Below, in pieces: positions 7,395-16,943 of a stretch of DNA of 64,000 nt (position 1 is the stretch's first letter; every line of letters begins with the position of its first letter). A model generated the notes under the pieces. It made no database searches. It was not told the origin of the DNA and saw only the letters and a list, made by a program, of their open reading frames with translations. Source of the stretch: an uncultured Oscillospiraceae bacterium (lineage in GTDB: Bacteria > Bacillota > Clostridia > Oscillospirales > Ruminococcaceae); the NCBI GenBank assembly GCA_904397845.1, contig CAJFOX010000011.1, positions 124,001 to 188,000 of the forward strand, given 5' to 3'. A program made the position numbers and the translations under genes.

Positions 7395-9147
7395 GGAGTA
7401 TTTCCTCCTCTCCAATTTGTTCCAGCTTCGCCTGTTCCTCCACCAGTTGCCGATACAGGCCCGTTTTCTGCATCAGTTCTTCATGAATCCCTTTTTGAGC
7501 GATTTGGCCATTCTCCAATACATAGATCACATCCGCATTTTGAATCGTAGACAGCCGGTGCGAGATGATAATTAGGGTCCGAGTTTGGGATAACTCATCG
7601 ATGCAACTCCAGATTTCCCGTTCACTTTCCATATCGACGCTGGAAGTAGCCTCATCAAATATAATGTATTCCGCCTTGCATAGCAAAGCTCTTGCAATAC
7701 CAATCTTCTGCCGCTGACCGCCGGAAAGCTTGCCGCCGGCATCCCCCACTGATGTGTTCAACCCATCCGGCTGGGAAAGCACCCACTCCTTCAGGCGAAC
7801 TTCTCGTAAGACCTCCATCAGTTCCTCATCTGTAGCCGCAGGCGCAGCCATACGCAAATTTTCCGCTAAGGTACCGCTGTACAAATGCACTGTCTGCGGT
7901 ACCATGATCACTCGGCGGCGTAACTCTTCAGGCGTAAAGCTGGTATAGTCCCGTCCTTCCAAAAGGATGCGGCCGTTCTCTAAATCATAAAAACGCATTA
8001 AAAGTGCTGCAATAGTAGATTTTCCGCTTCCGGAAAGCCCAACCAAAGCCGTCACTTTTCCTTTTGGAATTTCCAGGGAAATATCCTTTAAAGCTGCATT
8101 TCGTTCCTGATAGCGAAATGAAACATGCTCCAGACGAATCCCATCATACGGATTCTCTTCTTCGGGCATATCCGGATGATAAGGCCGGGATGTATCAACA
8201 GCTAAAAGCCTCTCCACTTTGTCCGCGGCGGAAACGCCTGCCAGTGCAGAATGCGTTGCGCTCATCAGCTGGCGTACCGAACCAAAAAAGCCAAAGGACA
8301 ACAGCAACACCATCAGTCCGTCAGAAAGAGAAAGATTCCCATTCAAAAGCTGCCAGGCAGCGATTGCGGCGACAACGACTACAGCGCCGTAAATAAGGCC
8401 ATCCGTGAGAAGGAAAGAGGAAAAATTCACTTTCATAACGTCCATGATCTTATTGTTGAAACCGCGTGATTTTTCCGCCAACACGCGGGTACGGTTTTCG
8501 TCCCGCCCAAAAAGCTTCAGGGTGGTAAGACCCTGAACGCTCTCCAAATAATAACCTGTAAGATCCTCTAAAGAAGACCAATATTCTGTTTTTAGTTTTT
8601 CGATATGCCGGCGGAATATATTATTTACCGGCAACAATAAAAGGGAAACTGCGAACAGCAAAATGGCCGAAGAAAAAGACACCTGCTGCAATTGGAAGAA
8701 CAGATAAAAAGGAGCGATCAGACTGTAAAGCAGGCCAGGCAAATATTTGCTGTAATAGACCTGCATGGATTCAACGCCATCTACAGAGGATGTAATGGCG
8801 GAAACCGGCCCAATTTTTTCTATATTTCCTACATCGAGCGCTAACACCTTGGAGAAAATGCCGGCACGCAGGGATTGACGTGCCTTGGCGGTACAGCGAT
8901 ATTCTACCTCGCCAGTGAGCAGTTCCGATAAGAGCATTGCCGCAGCGGCTAGCAAAGCCGATAAAATTGCCTGCCCTGCATCAGCTGCAGTAAGTTCCGG
9001 TGAGTTGACATTTCCCAAAAAGCTGGAAATAATCCGTGCAAAGGCTGTCAACCCTATTAATGCAGCAAGTTTTAACCCCGTAATGAGAAGAATCCATCTC
9101 CATAAACCCCTGGCCATACGGAGAAGCGTCTTATTTAAAAGCAGCAA
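7387..9147 (-). CDS. CydD-like ABC transporter half (fused membrane/ATPase)
   Basis: About 586 residues: N-terminal six-helix membrane domain with the CydD-like stretch GVESMQVYYSKYLPGLLYSL, then an ATPase with Walker A GLSGSGKST, signature LSGGQRQK, Walker B YIIFDEATSSVD and the H-loop ISHR. There is no in-frame ATG with a ribosome site; a TTG at 9147 lies 7 bases after AAGGA and is preferred, a TTG at 9174 is an alternative. First gene of a two-gene operon with the CydC-like half. The promoter palindrome suggests control by a metal- or redox-sensing repressor, by inference. Confidence 0.8.
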   Translation of the reverse strand: MLLLNKTLLRMARGLWRWILLITGLKLAALIGLTAFARIISSFLGNVNSPELTAADAGQAILSALLAAAAMLLSELLTGEVEYRCTAKARQSLRAGIFSKVLALDVGNIEKIGPVSAITSSVDGVESMQVYYSKYLPGLLYSLIAPFYLFFQLQQVSFSSAILLFAVSLLLLPVNNIFRRHIEKLKTEYWSSLEDLTGYYLESVQGLTTLKLFGRDENRTRVLAEKSRGFNNKIMDVMKVNFSSFLLTDGLIYGAVVVVAAIAAWQLLNGNLSLSDGLMVLLLSFGFFGSVRQLMSATHSALAGVSAADKVERLLAVDTSRPYHPDMPEEENPYDGIRLEHVSFRYQERNAALKDISLEIPKGKVTALVGLSGSGKSTIAALLMRFYDLENGRILLEGRDYTSFTPEELRRRVIMVPQTVHLYSGTLAENLRMAAPAATDEELMEVLREVRLKEWVLSQPDGLNTSVGDAGGKLSGGQRQKIGIARALLCKAEYIIFDEATSSVDMESEREIWSCIDELSQTRTLIIISHRLSTIQNADVIYVLENGQIAQKGIHEELMQKTGLYRQLVEEQAKLEQIGEEEILHA

Positions 9148-9250
9148 TGGGATTTCCTTCTTTCTAAAAAGCAAATTTCCTGCATACGCAAAAGCGTTCT
9201 ATGTGAACTTTTCTTTCTATTCTGGGAATGCGCACAAGGATCCAAGGTTC

Positions 9251-9279
9251 ATTATAGTTAGCAAAAGCTAACTTGTCAA
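9251..9279 (-). promoter_or_regulatory. Promoter with perfect palindromic operator before the CydDC-like operon
   Basis: Minus strand TTGACA (9274-9279), exactly 17 bases, TATAAT (9251-9256). The spacer is filled by a perfect palindrome, AGTTAGC-AAAA-GCTAACT (9256-9273). A consensus promoter with an operator between -35 and -10 is a classic repressor-controlled design. The TTAGC half-site recalls operators of DtxR/MntR-type metal repressors; this is a resemblance only. Confidence 0.75.
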
Positions 9280-9291
9280 GGGCTTCCCAGT

Positions 9292-9328
9292 CAAAAAATA
9301 ACCTCTCAACGCAAAGCGATGAGAGGTT
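9292..9328 (-). terminator. Intrinsic terminator, minus strand
   Basis: Perfect 9-bp stem (9300-9308 with 9320-9328), 11-base loop, then ATTTTTT on the minus strand. It isolates the transporter promoter from transcription coming from the methyltransferase gene. Confidence 0.75.
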
Positions 9329-9610
9329 CAAAAGATGAGTCAAAAACTGATGTGCAGATTCTCCTGACAATTTGGGGCCTTGTTCTATCAAGGAATCGCA
9401 ACCATCTGATTCTTTCGAAAAAAGCTTTTTGGGATCGTTCCCTGATTGCCCAGCTTCCAGGGGGTTTAATGGCGAGATAAATCGTATTTTTCAATATGGA
9501 GAAAAGGACGAATAAGAAAGTCTGCCGCGCTAAGGTCATTTTAAGCTACTTTTAGAACCAAACCCATTATCCTCCTGGATGGGAGTTTCCCTATTCTTTA
9601 TCCCTTTTCC
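9329..9610. other. Gene-less 3' region of the RlmD-like gene
   Basis: About 280 bases between the methyltransferase stop codon and the terminator at 9292-9328. A 77-codon minus frame (9306-9539) has no ribosome site and no recognisable motif. Nothing else seen. Confidence 0.4.
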
Positions 9611-11020
9611 TTAACTGCAAATCTCTCCATTTTTGGCAAATTCACAAATAGTTTCAATATGGTACGTAGACGGAAACAAATCAACACATGCTATTCTCTT
9701 CACATGATATCCATTTTTTTGAAATACCTCTATATCTCTTGCTAAACTCGTCGGTTTGCACGCAATATATACCAGTCGATCCACTCCAAAATGGATAATC
9801 TTTTCAAGAGCTTTCGGATGCACACCGTCTCGCGGCGGATCTAACACAATAAGATCCGGCCTTTCCCTAAGTTCATCGATCACTTTCAGCACATCGCCTG
9901 CCCAAAAAGAGCAATTATCCAAACCATTTTCCTTTGCATTTTCCTTTGCAGCCTCTACGGCTTCTTCCACAATTTCAACACCCACAACCCGCTTTGCAAC
10001 AGGAGCAAGAATTTGCGCGATGGTACCGGTTCCGCTGTATAGGTCAAACACGACCTTATCTTTGGTATCTCCAATGTACTCTCTTGCCTTTTCATAAAGA
10101 ATTTCAGCACCAAGAGAGTTCGTTTGGAAGAATGAAAATGGTGTGATCTTGAATCTTAACCCCAGAATTTCCTCGTAAAAAGAATCTTTTCCATACAGGA
10201 TCCGAGTACCTTCATCTTTCACAGTATCCGCAATACTGTCATTAACGGTATGCAAAACACCAGCGATGTTTCCCTTCAGCGAAAGCGCAAGAAGACGATC
10301 CACCCAAACTTTAAGGAAAGCTTCTATCCTTTCCATGGAGATGGAATTGCTCACATCCTTGCCGGAAGCGGTAATCAGGCCGATCAAGATTTCACCGGTT
10401 TTTACTGCTTTACGGATCAGCAGATGACGGAAAAAACCAGTATGCCTCATCCTGTGATAATACGGCAAACCGCTTTCCTGAGCGATCCGCAATGTGCATT
10501 CCAGGATCTTCCTGTAATCTGAATCTACAATTTGGCAATTGGGGACGCTGACAATATCATGGAAACTACCTCGCTTGTGCATTCCCAGTGCCATAGGGCC
10601 GTCTTTCACTTCATCGCCGAAAGTGAATTCCATTTTATTGCGGTACTCATTTATCACGGGACTTGGGCTGACACCCTCCCACGCATATTCCCCGTTCACT
10701 ACTTGGTTCATCATTTCCCTTACCTGCTCTGCTTTCATTTGAAGCTGCTGGGTATAAGAAAGATTTTGATACGTACAGCCTCCACAGGCTCCAAAATGAG
10801 GACAAGGAGGATCTATTTCTCCAGGTGCTTTCTCAAGAACTTTCAGGAGCCTTCCTTCCGCTTGTCCCCTGCGAACTTTATTGATAGAGGCCTGTATTTT
10901 CTGTCCTGCCACGACATTTTTAACAATGACGCTTTTTTCCTCTCCCGAAACGTCCACAATTCCCTTATTAGGGAATTTAACTTTTTTTACAACTCCCTCT
11001 ACCATCTGCCCCTTTTTCAT
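9611..11020 (-). CDS. rlmD: 23S rRNA (uracil-5)-methyltransferase RlmD/RumA family
   Basis: 469 residues. N-terminal TRAM domain (about 1-60), then iron-sulfur cysteines in CPHFGACGGCTYQ (Cys73, 79, 82, with a fourth in the following domain), and a SAM methyltransferase domain with DLYSGTGTIAQIL, the LDPPRDG motif and YIACKPTSLARD, which holds the nucleophilic cysteine. Transfers methyl from SAM to C5 of a uridine in 23S rRNA; paralogues differ in target (RlmCD, TrmA-like), so the exact site is not certain. Start at ATG after AGAAGGAGCGAGC. Stands alone. Confidence 0.88.
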   Translation of the reverse strand: MKKGQMVEGVVKKVKFPNKGIVDVSGEEKSVIVKNVVAGQKIQASINKVRRGQAEGRLLKVLEKAPGEIDPPCPHFGACGGCTYQNLSYTQQLQMKAEQVREMMNQVVNGEYAWEGVSPSPVINEYRNKMEFTFGDEVKDGPMALGMHKRGSFHDIVSVPNCQIVDSDYRKILECTLRIAQESGLPYYHRMRHTGFFRHLLIRKAVKTGEILIGLITASGKDVSNSISMERIEAFLKVWVDRLLALSLKGNIAGVLHTVNDSIADTVKDEGTRILYGKDSFYEEILGLRFKITPFSFFQTNSLGAEILYEKAREYIGDTKDKVVFDLYSGTGTIAQILAPVAKRVVGVEIVEEAVEAAKENAKENGLDNCSFWAGDVLKVIDELRERPDLIVLDPPRDGVHPKALEKIIHFGVDRLVYIACKPTSLARDIEVFQKNGYHVKRIACVDLFPSTYHIETICEFAKNGEICS

Positions 11021-11587
11021 GCTCGCTCCTTCTGTGAATGTGGCATATGCTTTTTTATATTCACTCTCAAATTGACATGGATTTTTTCAAAAGGGCATTC
11101 CACCATATTGCCTGTAAAAGTCTTTGCAGCAGAGTTCCCTATTTGTAAACAATACGAAAGGATACCCAGAAACCGAAATCTCTAACCACAGAAAAACCTC
11201 CGTGGCGTAAAACAGAATCGAAAGCATCCTACATAAACTTTTAGAAAGAAGTTTTCCGCCTGCTGAATTGAAAGGACATGAATCATATCCATTTTTGATA
11301 TAGGCAGAAACTTTTTCAAGGATAAAAGTCCGCCCACGCCCTTCACCGGCAAAACCGCTGCTTCGCGGACACAGCAAACTACAGGTAGAGCCCAAACGAT
11401 ACCTTTTCCTCTTTTAACAGTCCCGCAGCCGAGCCGATTCTGCTGGCCTTCAGTGAATGGAAGCAGATCAGCCTGGCATGCCCTCACAGCGATGGAGAAA
11501 GGAAAATTTCACCGGTTTCATCTTGCACATCGTCACCGGTATCCCACAGCCGGCCAGTCGCCGGATCCGCTCCGGCCACCCAAACCG
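11021..11587. other. Gene-less stretch between topA and the RlmD-like gene
   Basis: About 570 bases. Overlapping minus frames of about 100 codons (11087-11395, 11182-11487) and plus frames exist, but none has a good ribosome site or recognisable motif. The 3' side of topA holds short GC-rich repeats (CCGGCGACTGGCCGG-like) that could fold. No riboswitch consensus was matched. It may be a worn gene or a long untranslated region. Confidence 0.35.
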
Positions 11588-13678
11588 TCAATCCTTGAGT
11601 CCTCTTTCGTAATCGCACCCTTCTTTGGCGCAGTAAATCCGACCCATTTTCCCGGCCTTTCTAAACAGTGTCGCACCGCATTTGGGGCAGGTCTCTTTTA
11701 ACGGCGTATCCCATGTCATAAAACCGCATTTGGGGTTATTCTCGCATCCATAATAGACTTTTCCCTTTTTCGATTTTTTCGCCAGCACTTTGCCGCCGCA
11801 AAGCGGACAGACACCGCCGGTATCCTGCACAATTTTCCGGGTATTTTTGCATTCCGGAAAGCCGGGACACGCCAAAAATTTGCCGAAACGTCCGGTTTTG
11901 ATTACCATTTTCCGACCGCACAATTCACAAATTTCATCCGTTTCTTCGTCCGGTACTTTTACCCGGGTACCATCCATATTTTTTTCCGCCTGGCTGAGCG
12001 TCGCGGCAAAATCCTCATAAAAGGTGGATAAGGTATCCACCCAGTCGGCGGCGCCTTCCTCCACTTCGTCGAGGTTTTTCTCCATCTGTGCAGTAAAATC
12101 CACATCCACGATCTTTTTAAATTGATCCTTCATCAGCTGGGTCACTACTTCGCCCAACGCCGTCGGTTTCAGTGCTTTCGCCTCTCGCTCCACATAACCG
12201 CGGGATAGAATCGTAGTAATGGTCGGCGCATAAGTGCTGGGCCGGCCAATTCCATTTTCCTCCAGCGTTTTGATCAGCGACGCCTCGGTAAAACGGGGCG
12301 GCGGCTGGGTAAAATGCTGAGAACCCTCCAGACTCTTCAGCCTTAGCAGATCTCCCTTTTCCAACGGGGGCAACGCGCCGGACGCACCCTCTTCTCCATT
12401 GGAAGTTTCTTCCTTGCTCTCCTCATATAAAACAGTATATCCATCGAATTTTACCGTATAACCGGACGCCTTAAACAGGTATTCTCCTGCCCTGATATCC
12501 ACCGAAACCGTATCCAGCAGGGCAGTAGCCATCTGGCTGGCAATAAACCGCTCCCACACCAGCTTATAAAGCTTATACTGGTCTCCGGTGAGGCTGTCTT
12601 TCACTTGATCAGGAGCCATTTCCGGCATAGTTGGGCGAATTGCCTCGTGGGCATCCTGGGCGTTATTTCTGGATTTATAGACTCGGCGTTTGGGCGGCAG
12701 ATAATTTTTCCCGTAGCGCTGTTCAATAAAGCCGGCCGCTTGCTGGGCGGCCTCATCCGAGATGCGAAGCGAGTCGGTACGCATATAAGTAATTAAGCCT
12801 ACAGCGCCCATATCGCCTACCTCAACGCCTTCATACAACTCCTGAGCCGCTTTCATTGTACGTCTTGCCTGAAAGCCCAGGCGACGGGAGGCCTCCTGCT
12901 GCAGGGTACTTGTGGTAAACGGTGGCGCGGGTGATTTTTTCCGCACGCTTTTTTTCACGTTCTCCACCACATAATCGCAGCCTTCCAGCTCCTTTAAAAT
13001 GGCGTCGGCCTCTTCTTTTGTTTTGATGGAAATTTTCTTATCTTTTCCGTACAGTTTGGCCGCAAACGCCTTCCGGCTGGCTTTTCCCAGCAGTTTGGCA
13101 TCGATGGACCAGTATTCCTGCGGCTTGAATTTCCGGATCTCCTCTTCCCGATCCACAATAATACGCACCGCTACCGACTGAACCCGGCCGGCAGAGAGCC
13201 CCCGGCGCACTTTTTTCCATAAAAACGGGCTCAGCTTGTAACCGACGATCCGATCCAGAATCCGACGAGTCTGCTGTGCATTCACCAAATCCATATCCAC
13301 CCGACGCGGCGAAGCCATACCCGACTGAACGCCTGATTTGGTAATCTCATTGAAAGTGACGCGGTTGGCCTGATCCAAATCCATCCCAAGCAGATAGGCA
13401 AGATGCCACGAAATCGCTTCTCCTTCCCGATCCGGGTCGGTGGCCAGATAAATCGCATCGCTTTTCTTGCCTTTTTTCTTCAAGGTTTGCACCAGATCTT
13501 CCTTGCCCTTGATCTCCACATAGTCCGGCCGGAAACCATGTTCAATATCAATCCCCAGTTTGCTTTTGGGCAAATCCCGAACATGTCCCATGGAAGCTAC
13601 CACATCATAGCCTTCCCCAAGATATTTCTGGATTGTCTTTGCCTTTGCGGGGGACTCCACAATTACAAGTTTTGACAT
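11588..13678 (-). CDS. topA: DNA topoisomerase I (type IA)
   Basis: 696 residues, full length for a clostridial TopA. N-terminal Toprim domain starts LVIVESPAKAKTIQKYLG with the acidic DPDREGEAISWHL motif; the catalytic tyrosine is Tyr298 in GLITYMRTDS. Three C-terminal zinc ribbons are visible: CELCG...CPGFPEC, CPLCGG...CGF and CPKCG...CAKEGC. Relaxes negative supercoils behind transcription. Lies behind dprA, the usual dprA-topA order of Firmicutes. Confidence 0.97.
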   Translation of the reverse strand: MSKLVIVESPAKAKTIQKYLGEGYDVVASMGHVRDLPKSKLGIDIEHGFRPDYVEIKGKEDLVQTLKKKGKKSDAIYLATDPDREGEAISWHLAYLLGMDLDQANRVTFNEITKSGVQSGMASPRRVDMDLVNAQQTRRILDRIVGYKLSPFLWKKVRRGLSAGRVQSVAVRIIVDREEEIRKFKPQEYWSIDAKLLGKASRKAFAAKLYGKDKKISIKTKEEADAILKELEGCDYVVENVKKSVRKKSPAPPFTTSTLQQEASRRLGFQARRTMKAAQELYEGVEVGDMGAVGLITYMRTDSLRISDEAAQQAAGFIEQRYGKNYLPPKRRVYKSRNNAQDAHEAIRPTMPEMAPDQVKDSLTGDQYKLYKLVWERFIASQMATALLDTVSVDIRAGEYLFKASGYTVKFDGYTVLYEESKEETSNGEEGASGALPPLEKGDLLRLKSLEGSQHFTQPPPRFTEASLIKTLEENGIGRPSTYAPTITTILSRGYVEREAKALKPTALGEVVTQLMKDQFKKIVDVDFTAQMEKNLDEVEEGAADWVDTLSTFYEDFAATLSQAEKNMDGTRVKVPDEETDEICELCGRKMVIKTGRFGKFLACPGFPECKNTRKIVQDTGGVCPLCGGKVLAKKSKKGKVYYGCENNPKCGFMTWDTPLKETCPKCGATLFRKAGKMGRIYCAKEGCDYERGLKD

Positions 13679-13784
13679 TCAATCCCGCCTTTACTTCTGT
13701 AATCTTTGCCAGTCGCAAAAAAGCAGACCGACTGTATCTTTGCCGCAAAAGCACCATATCTTGTGCGTTTTTGCTTTTATTTTT

Positions 13785-14957
13785 CTAGCAGATACAAAAT
13801 CTTTTCCCTGCATTCGCCGATACAAACCCCATTATTTCAAGTTCTGAAAGAGCTGTCAAGACTTCTGCGGGATTTTTTTTCGTGCGCGCCGCAATTTCAT
13901 CGACATTGATCGGAAGTTCCGACAAAATCTCATAAATCTCGCGGATGTTTTCGTCGCACCCTTCTGGCAGCGCACGTTTTTCCCGAATTGGTGCGGCGGC
14001 CCGCTCTTTCTCCTCCGGCCTTATTTTTCCTTCGGCCTCTTCAGGGCCAGGCTTTTTAGGCAGATCCGGAATCTCCCAATCTATTTTGGCAGCATACCGG
14101 TACCGATATTCTTCTAAAATATCACCGGCACAAGAAACGGGGATCGCTCCCGCCTGCAAAAGGCGGAACGGCCCCTTGGACAACCCGCTTAACACGCTGC
14201 CAGGCACTGCAAACACGTCCTTTCCCTGCTCTACCGCATAGTTGGCGGTAATCAGGGAGCCGCTGGTCAGCTCGCCTTCTATCACCACTACACCCAAAGA
14301 CAAAGCAGACATCAGACGGTTCCGAATAGGGAAATGGAACCCCTCTGGCTTTGCGCCTAAGGGAAATTCAGAAAGAACGGCGCCGCGTTTGGGCGTCTCC
14401 CTGCGCAGTGCCGTGTGCTCTGGCGGATAAATAATATCCAGTCCGCAGCCCAGCACCGCAATCGCACTTCCGCCGGCACGCAGGGCTGCCGCATGCGCCG
14501 CGCCATCAATACCACGAGCCATGCCCGTGATGACTACCGCGCCCATACGGGCCAGCCCAAACCCTAATTCTCCTGCAACCGTTCTGCCATAATCGGAGCA
14601 TTTTCTGGCACCCACCAGCGCAATCGCCACATTTTCATCCATGCCTTCCAGCGTTCCATCTACATATAAAACGGCAGGCATGGCATAAATATTGCGCAGC
14701 CGGTTGGGATATTCCTTTTGATCCGGCGTCAGGATGCGGTATCCCTTATCCAACGTTCTTTCCTTTATCCGCAGCGCGTCGGATAAAGACGCGTCGGCAA
14801 GCTTCTGTTTCTCTGCCGCCGTCAAAAAATCGATGTGGCGAAAGCCGGTTTTCTTTTCCGCATAAAAATGTTCCGCCGTTTCAAAGCAGGCCACAATGTC
14901 ATTGATCCGAGGACTGCCCGGCCCCAACGCGTTAGAAAGCCAAATCCAAAATTCCAT
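13785..14957 (-). CDS. dprA: DNA processing protein DprA/Smf
   Basis: 390 residues. Rossmann-fold DprA domain with VALVGARKCSDYGR, GMARGIDGAAHAAAL, IAVLGCGLDIIYPPEH, FPIRNRLMSALS and VIEGELTSGSLITANYA. A C-terminal winged helix (residues about 330-388: EIYEILSELPINVDEIAART) follows, as in many full-length DprA. It protects incoming single-stranded DNA and loads RecA during transformation. Starts 10 bases after the SpoU methyltransferase gene and is followed by topA. Confidence 0.95.
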   Translation of the reverse strand: MEFWIWLSNALGPGSPRINDIVACFETAEHFYAEKKTGFRHIDFLTAAEKQKLADASLSDALRIKERTLDKGYRILTPDQKEYPNRLRNIYAMPAVLYVDGTLEGMDENVAIALVGARKCSDYGRTVAGELGFGLARMGAVVITGMARGIDGAAHAAALRAGGSAIAVLGCGLDIIYPPEHTALRRETPKRGAVLSEFPLGAKPEGFHFPIRNRLMSALSLGVVVIEGELTSGSLITANYAVEQGKDVFAVPGSVLSGLSKGPFRLLQAGAIPVSCAGDILEEYRYRYAAKIDWEIPDLPKKPGPEEAEGKIRPEEKERAAAPIREKRALPEGCDENIREIYEILSELPINVDEIAARTKKNPAEVLTALSELEIMGFVSANAGKRFCIC

Positions 14958-14967
14958 CTTTTCCTCC

Positions 14968-15753
14968 TTACCGGCACATTTCCCATAAAATCAATGAAGA
15001 AGCAACCCCTGCGTTCAGCGATTCCGCTTCCCCCTTCATGGGGATATAAAGCGTTTTCTGACAAACTTCCAATACCGGACGGGAAATTCCATTTCCCTCG
15101 TTTCCAACTACGGCCACCGATCTTTTTGGAAAGGAGAATTCCCCTAAGCGGATGGCCGTGCCATCCAATGCAGCGCCAAAACAGGTGAACCCCTCCTGCC
15201 GCATAGCCTCCAACGCCTGCGCCAGGTTCCGCACCGTCCAGATCGGAAGCCGGAACACGCTACCCATCGCACTTCTAAGAACCTTGGGGCTGTAACAATC
15301 CGGACAGCCTTCGCTTAAAATAATGCCATCGGCACCGAATGCATCTGCCGTTCGAATAATGGTGCCCAGATTGCCCGGGTCCTGCAAATGATCCAGCGCG
15401 AGAAACTTTTCACCGGATCCGGCAATCTGCCGCAAAGCGCGCTTTGGCATCCCGCAAACGCAGTAGATTCCCTGCGGCGTTTGCACGCTGCTGATCTTTG
15501 TCTCCAGCCCATCGGAAACCAAGTATGCCGCCCGCGTTTTTTGGCATAGTGCATTCCAAATGGAAGCGTAACGCACAGCGCCGCTCTCGCTGGCAAAAAC
15601 CTGTTGCAGTGGCAGGCCGCAGCGCAGTACCTCCTGCGCCAGCCGCATCCCCTCTGCCACAAAAGATTCGCTTTCCTGCCTGGCCTTCCTGCTGTTTTGC
15701 AGTTTGATCAACCATTTGATTTTTTCGTTGTCTTTGCTGGTTATCCGTTCCAT
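14968..15753 (-). CDS. TrmH/SpoU family RNA 2'-O-methyltransferase
   Basis: 261 residues: N-terminal substrate-binding domain (RITSKDNEKIKWLIKLQNSR) and a C-terminal knotted SpoU domain with LDHLQDPGNLGTIIRTADAF, VAVVGNEGNGIS and IPMKGEAESLNAGVASS, the three conserved SpoU motifs. Methylates a ribose 2'-OH in rRNA or tRNA; the target nucleotide is unknown (RlmB/TsnR-like). Start at the ATG 7 bases after GGAG; a GTG four codons earlier overlaps that ribosome site and is less likely. Downstream of the rplT terminator, upstream of dprA. Confidence 0.9.
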   Translation of the reverse strand: MERITSKDNEKIKWLIKLQNSRKARQESESFVAEGMRLAQEVLRCGLPLQQVFASESGAVRYASIWNALCQKTRAAYLVSDGLETKISSVQTPQGIYCVCGMPKRALRQIAGSGEKFLALDHLQDPGNLGTIIRTADAFGADGIILSEGCPDCYSPKVLRSAMGSVFRLPIWTVRNLAQALEAMRQEGFTCFGAALDGTAIRLGEFSFPKRSVAVVGNEGNGISRPVLEVCQKTLYIPMKGEAESLNAGVASSLILWEMCR

Positions 15754-15779
15754 TTCAAACTCCACTCATTTGCAAAACA

Positions 15780-15802
15780 AGCCCGTGTCAGCAACACGGG
15801 CT
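15780..15802 (-). terminator. Terminator of the infC-rpmI-rplT operon
   Basis: Perfect 9-bp stem (15780-15788 with 15794-15802), 5-base loop, followed by TGTTTTG on the minus strand, 13 bases after the rplT stop codon. The next gene starts 26 bases further on, so it probably depends on read-through. Confidence 0.75.
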
Positions 15803-15815
15803 TGTAAAACTCCTA

Positions 15816-16169
15816 TTAAAGAGCCGCTTTCGCTTTTTCTACCAAGGAAGTGAAAGCTGCCGGATCGTTAATCGCAATTTCAGAGAGCATTTTCCTATTC
15901 AGCTCCACGCCGGCTTTTTTCAGGCCGTTCATAAAGGTAGAATAGTTTATGCCGTTGATGCGGCAAGCAGCAGAAATTCTGGTGATCCACAGGCTTCTGA
16001 AATCTCTTTTTCTCTGCTTCCTGCCTATATAAGCATAGTTGCCGGATTTCATGACAGCCTGTTTGGCCATCTTAAAGTGAGTGCTCTTCGCTCCAAAATA
16101 ACCTTTTGCCAGCTTTAAAACTTTTTTTCTTCTCTTACGGGTCATCATTGCCCCTTTTACACGAGCCAT
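15816..16169 (-). CDS. rplT: 50S ribosomal protein L20
   Basis: 117 residues, standard length. [20 protein letters not shown], then [20 protein letters not shown] and [20 protein letters not shown] are the invariant L20 blocks. Assembly protein of the large subunit and, in Firmicutes, the repressor that binds the leader of its own infC-rpmI-rplT operon. Third gene of that operon. Confidence 0.98.
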   Translation of the reverse strand: MARVKGAMMTRKRRKKVLKLAKGYFGAKSTHFKMAKQAVMKSGNYAYIGRKQRKRDFRSLWITRISAACRINGINYSTFMNGLKKAGVELNRKMLSEIAINDPAAFTSLVEKAKAAL

Positions 16170-16196
16170 ATTCTTAATCCTCCATCCAGATATTCA

Positions 16197-16394
16197 TTAG
16201 TGATTCGCCATCAGCAGTTTGATTGCTTTCAAGTTGCTCTGATCCGCATAAGCGGCCTTACGCAGCCCTCTCTTGCGTTTGGTGGATTTCTTGTTCAGAA
16301 TATGGGATTTGTAAGCATGCGCACGCTTTACTTTTCCATTTTTGGTTAGTTTAAAGCGTTTTTTTGCGCCGGAATGAGTTTTCAATTTAGGCAT
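16197..16394 (-). CDS. rpmI: 50S ribosomal protein L35
   Basis: 65 residues, normal size. [20 protein letters not shown] and [16 protein letters not shown] are diagnostic for L35. Sits between infC and rplT in the conserved operon. Confidence 0.97.
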   Translation of the reverse strand: MPKLKTHSGAKKRFKLTKNGKVKRAHAYKSHILNKKSTKRKRGLRKAAYADQSNLKAIKLLMANH

Positions 16395-16415
16395 TTTGGT
16401 TTCCTCCCATTTGAT

Positions 16416-16934
16416 TTACTTAACGGGCTTTGCAGAGATGAACATCGTCATACTTCTGCCTTCCATTTTCGGCTGCTTCTCAACGGTACCGACCTCGGCA
16501 ACCGCATCTGCAAACCGCTGCATTAGTACGGTACCCATTTGGGAATGCGCCATCTCTCGTCCCCGGAAGCGAACCGATACCTTAACTTTATTCCCTCCTT
16601 TGAGGAACTTCACCGCATGATTCACTTTAGTATTGAAATCATTGGTATCGATATTCAAAGAAAGACGAACCTCCTTGATCTCAATGACCTTCTGGTTTTT
16701 TTTCGCTTCCTTCTCCCGCTTTGCCCGTTCAAAACGATACTTGCCGTAATCCATAATGCGGCAAACCGGCGGAACAGCTTGCGGGGCAATTTTTACCAGG
16801 TCGAGATTTTTTTCAATCGCAACCTTCATCGCATCCTTTGTTGCCATAATTCCCAGCTGGCTACCGTCTGCATCGATGACACGGATTTCCCTGTCTCTGA
16901 TCTCTTCGTTGATCTGCAGTTCTTTGTTGCTAAT
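16416..16934 (-). CDS. infC: Translation initiation factor IF-3 with AUU start codon
   Basis: 172 residues when read from ATT at 16934, which lies 9 bases after GGAGG. This adds the conserved N-terminal INEEIRDREIRVIDADG block that is missing if the first ATG (16847) is used, and gives the normal family length. The C-domain carries KVIEIKEVRLSLNID and VKVSVRFRGREMAH. IF-3 discriminates against non-standard start codons, and an AUU start is the known device by which infC limits its own translation. First gene of the infC-rpmI-rplT operon. Confidence 0.95.
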   Translation of the reverse strand: MSNKELQINEEIRDREIRVIDADGSQLGIMATKDAMKVAIEKNLDLVKIAPQAVPPVCRIMDYGKYRFERAKREKEAKKNQKVIEIKEVRLSLNIDTNDFNTKVNHAVKFLKGGNKVKVSVRFRGREMAHSQMGTVLMQRFADAVAEVGTVEKQPKMEGRSMTMFISAKPVK

Positions 16935-16943
16935 GTGAAAGCA

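Noticed and set aside
11182-11487. Cobalamin riboswitch behind topA, suggested by TTAAAAGAGGAAAAGGT on the minus strand
   Set aside because: The rest of the B12-box core is absent and no gene follows at a suitable distance.
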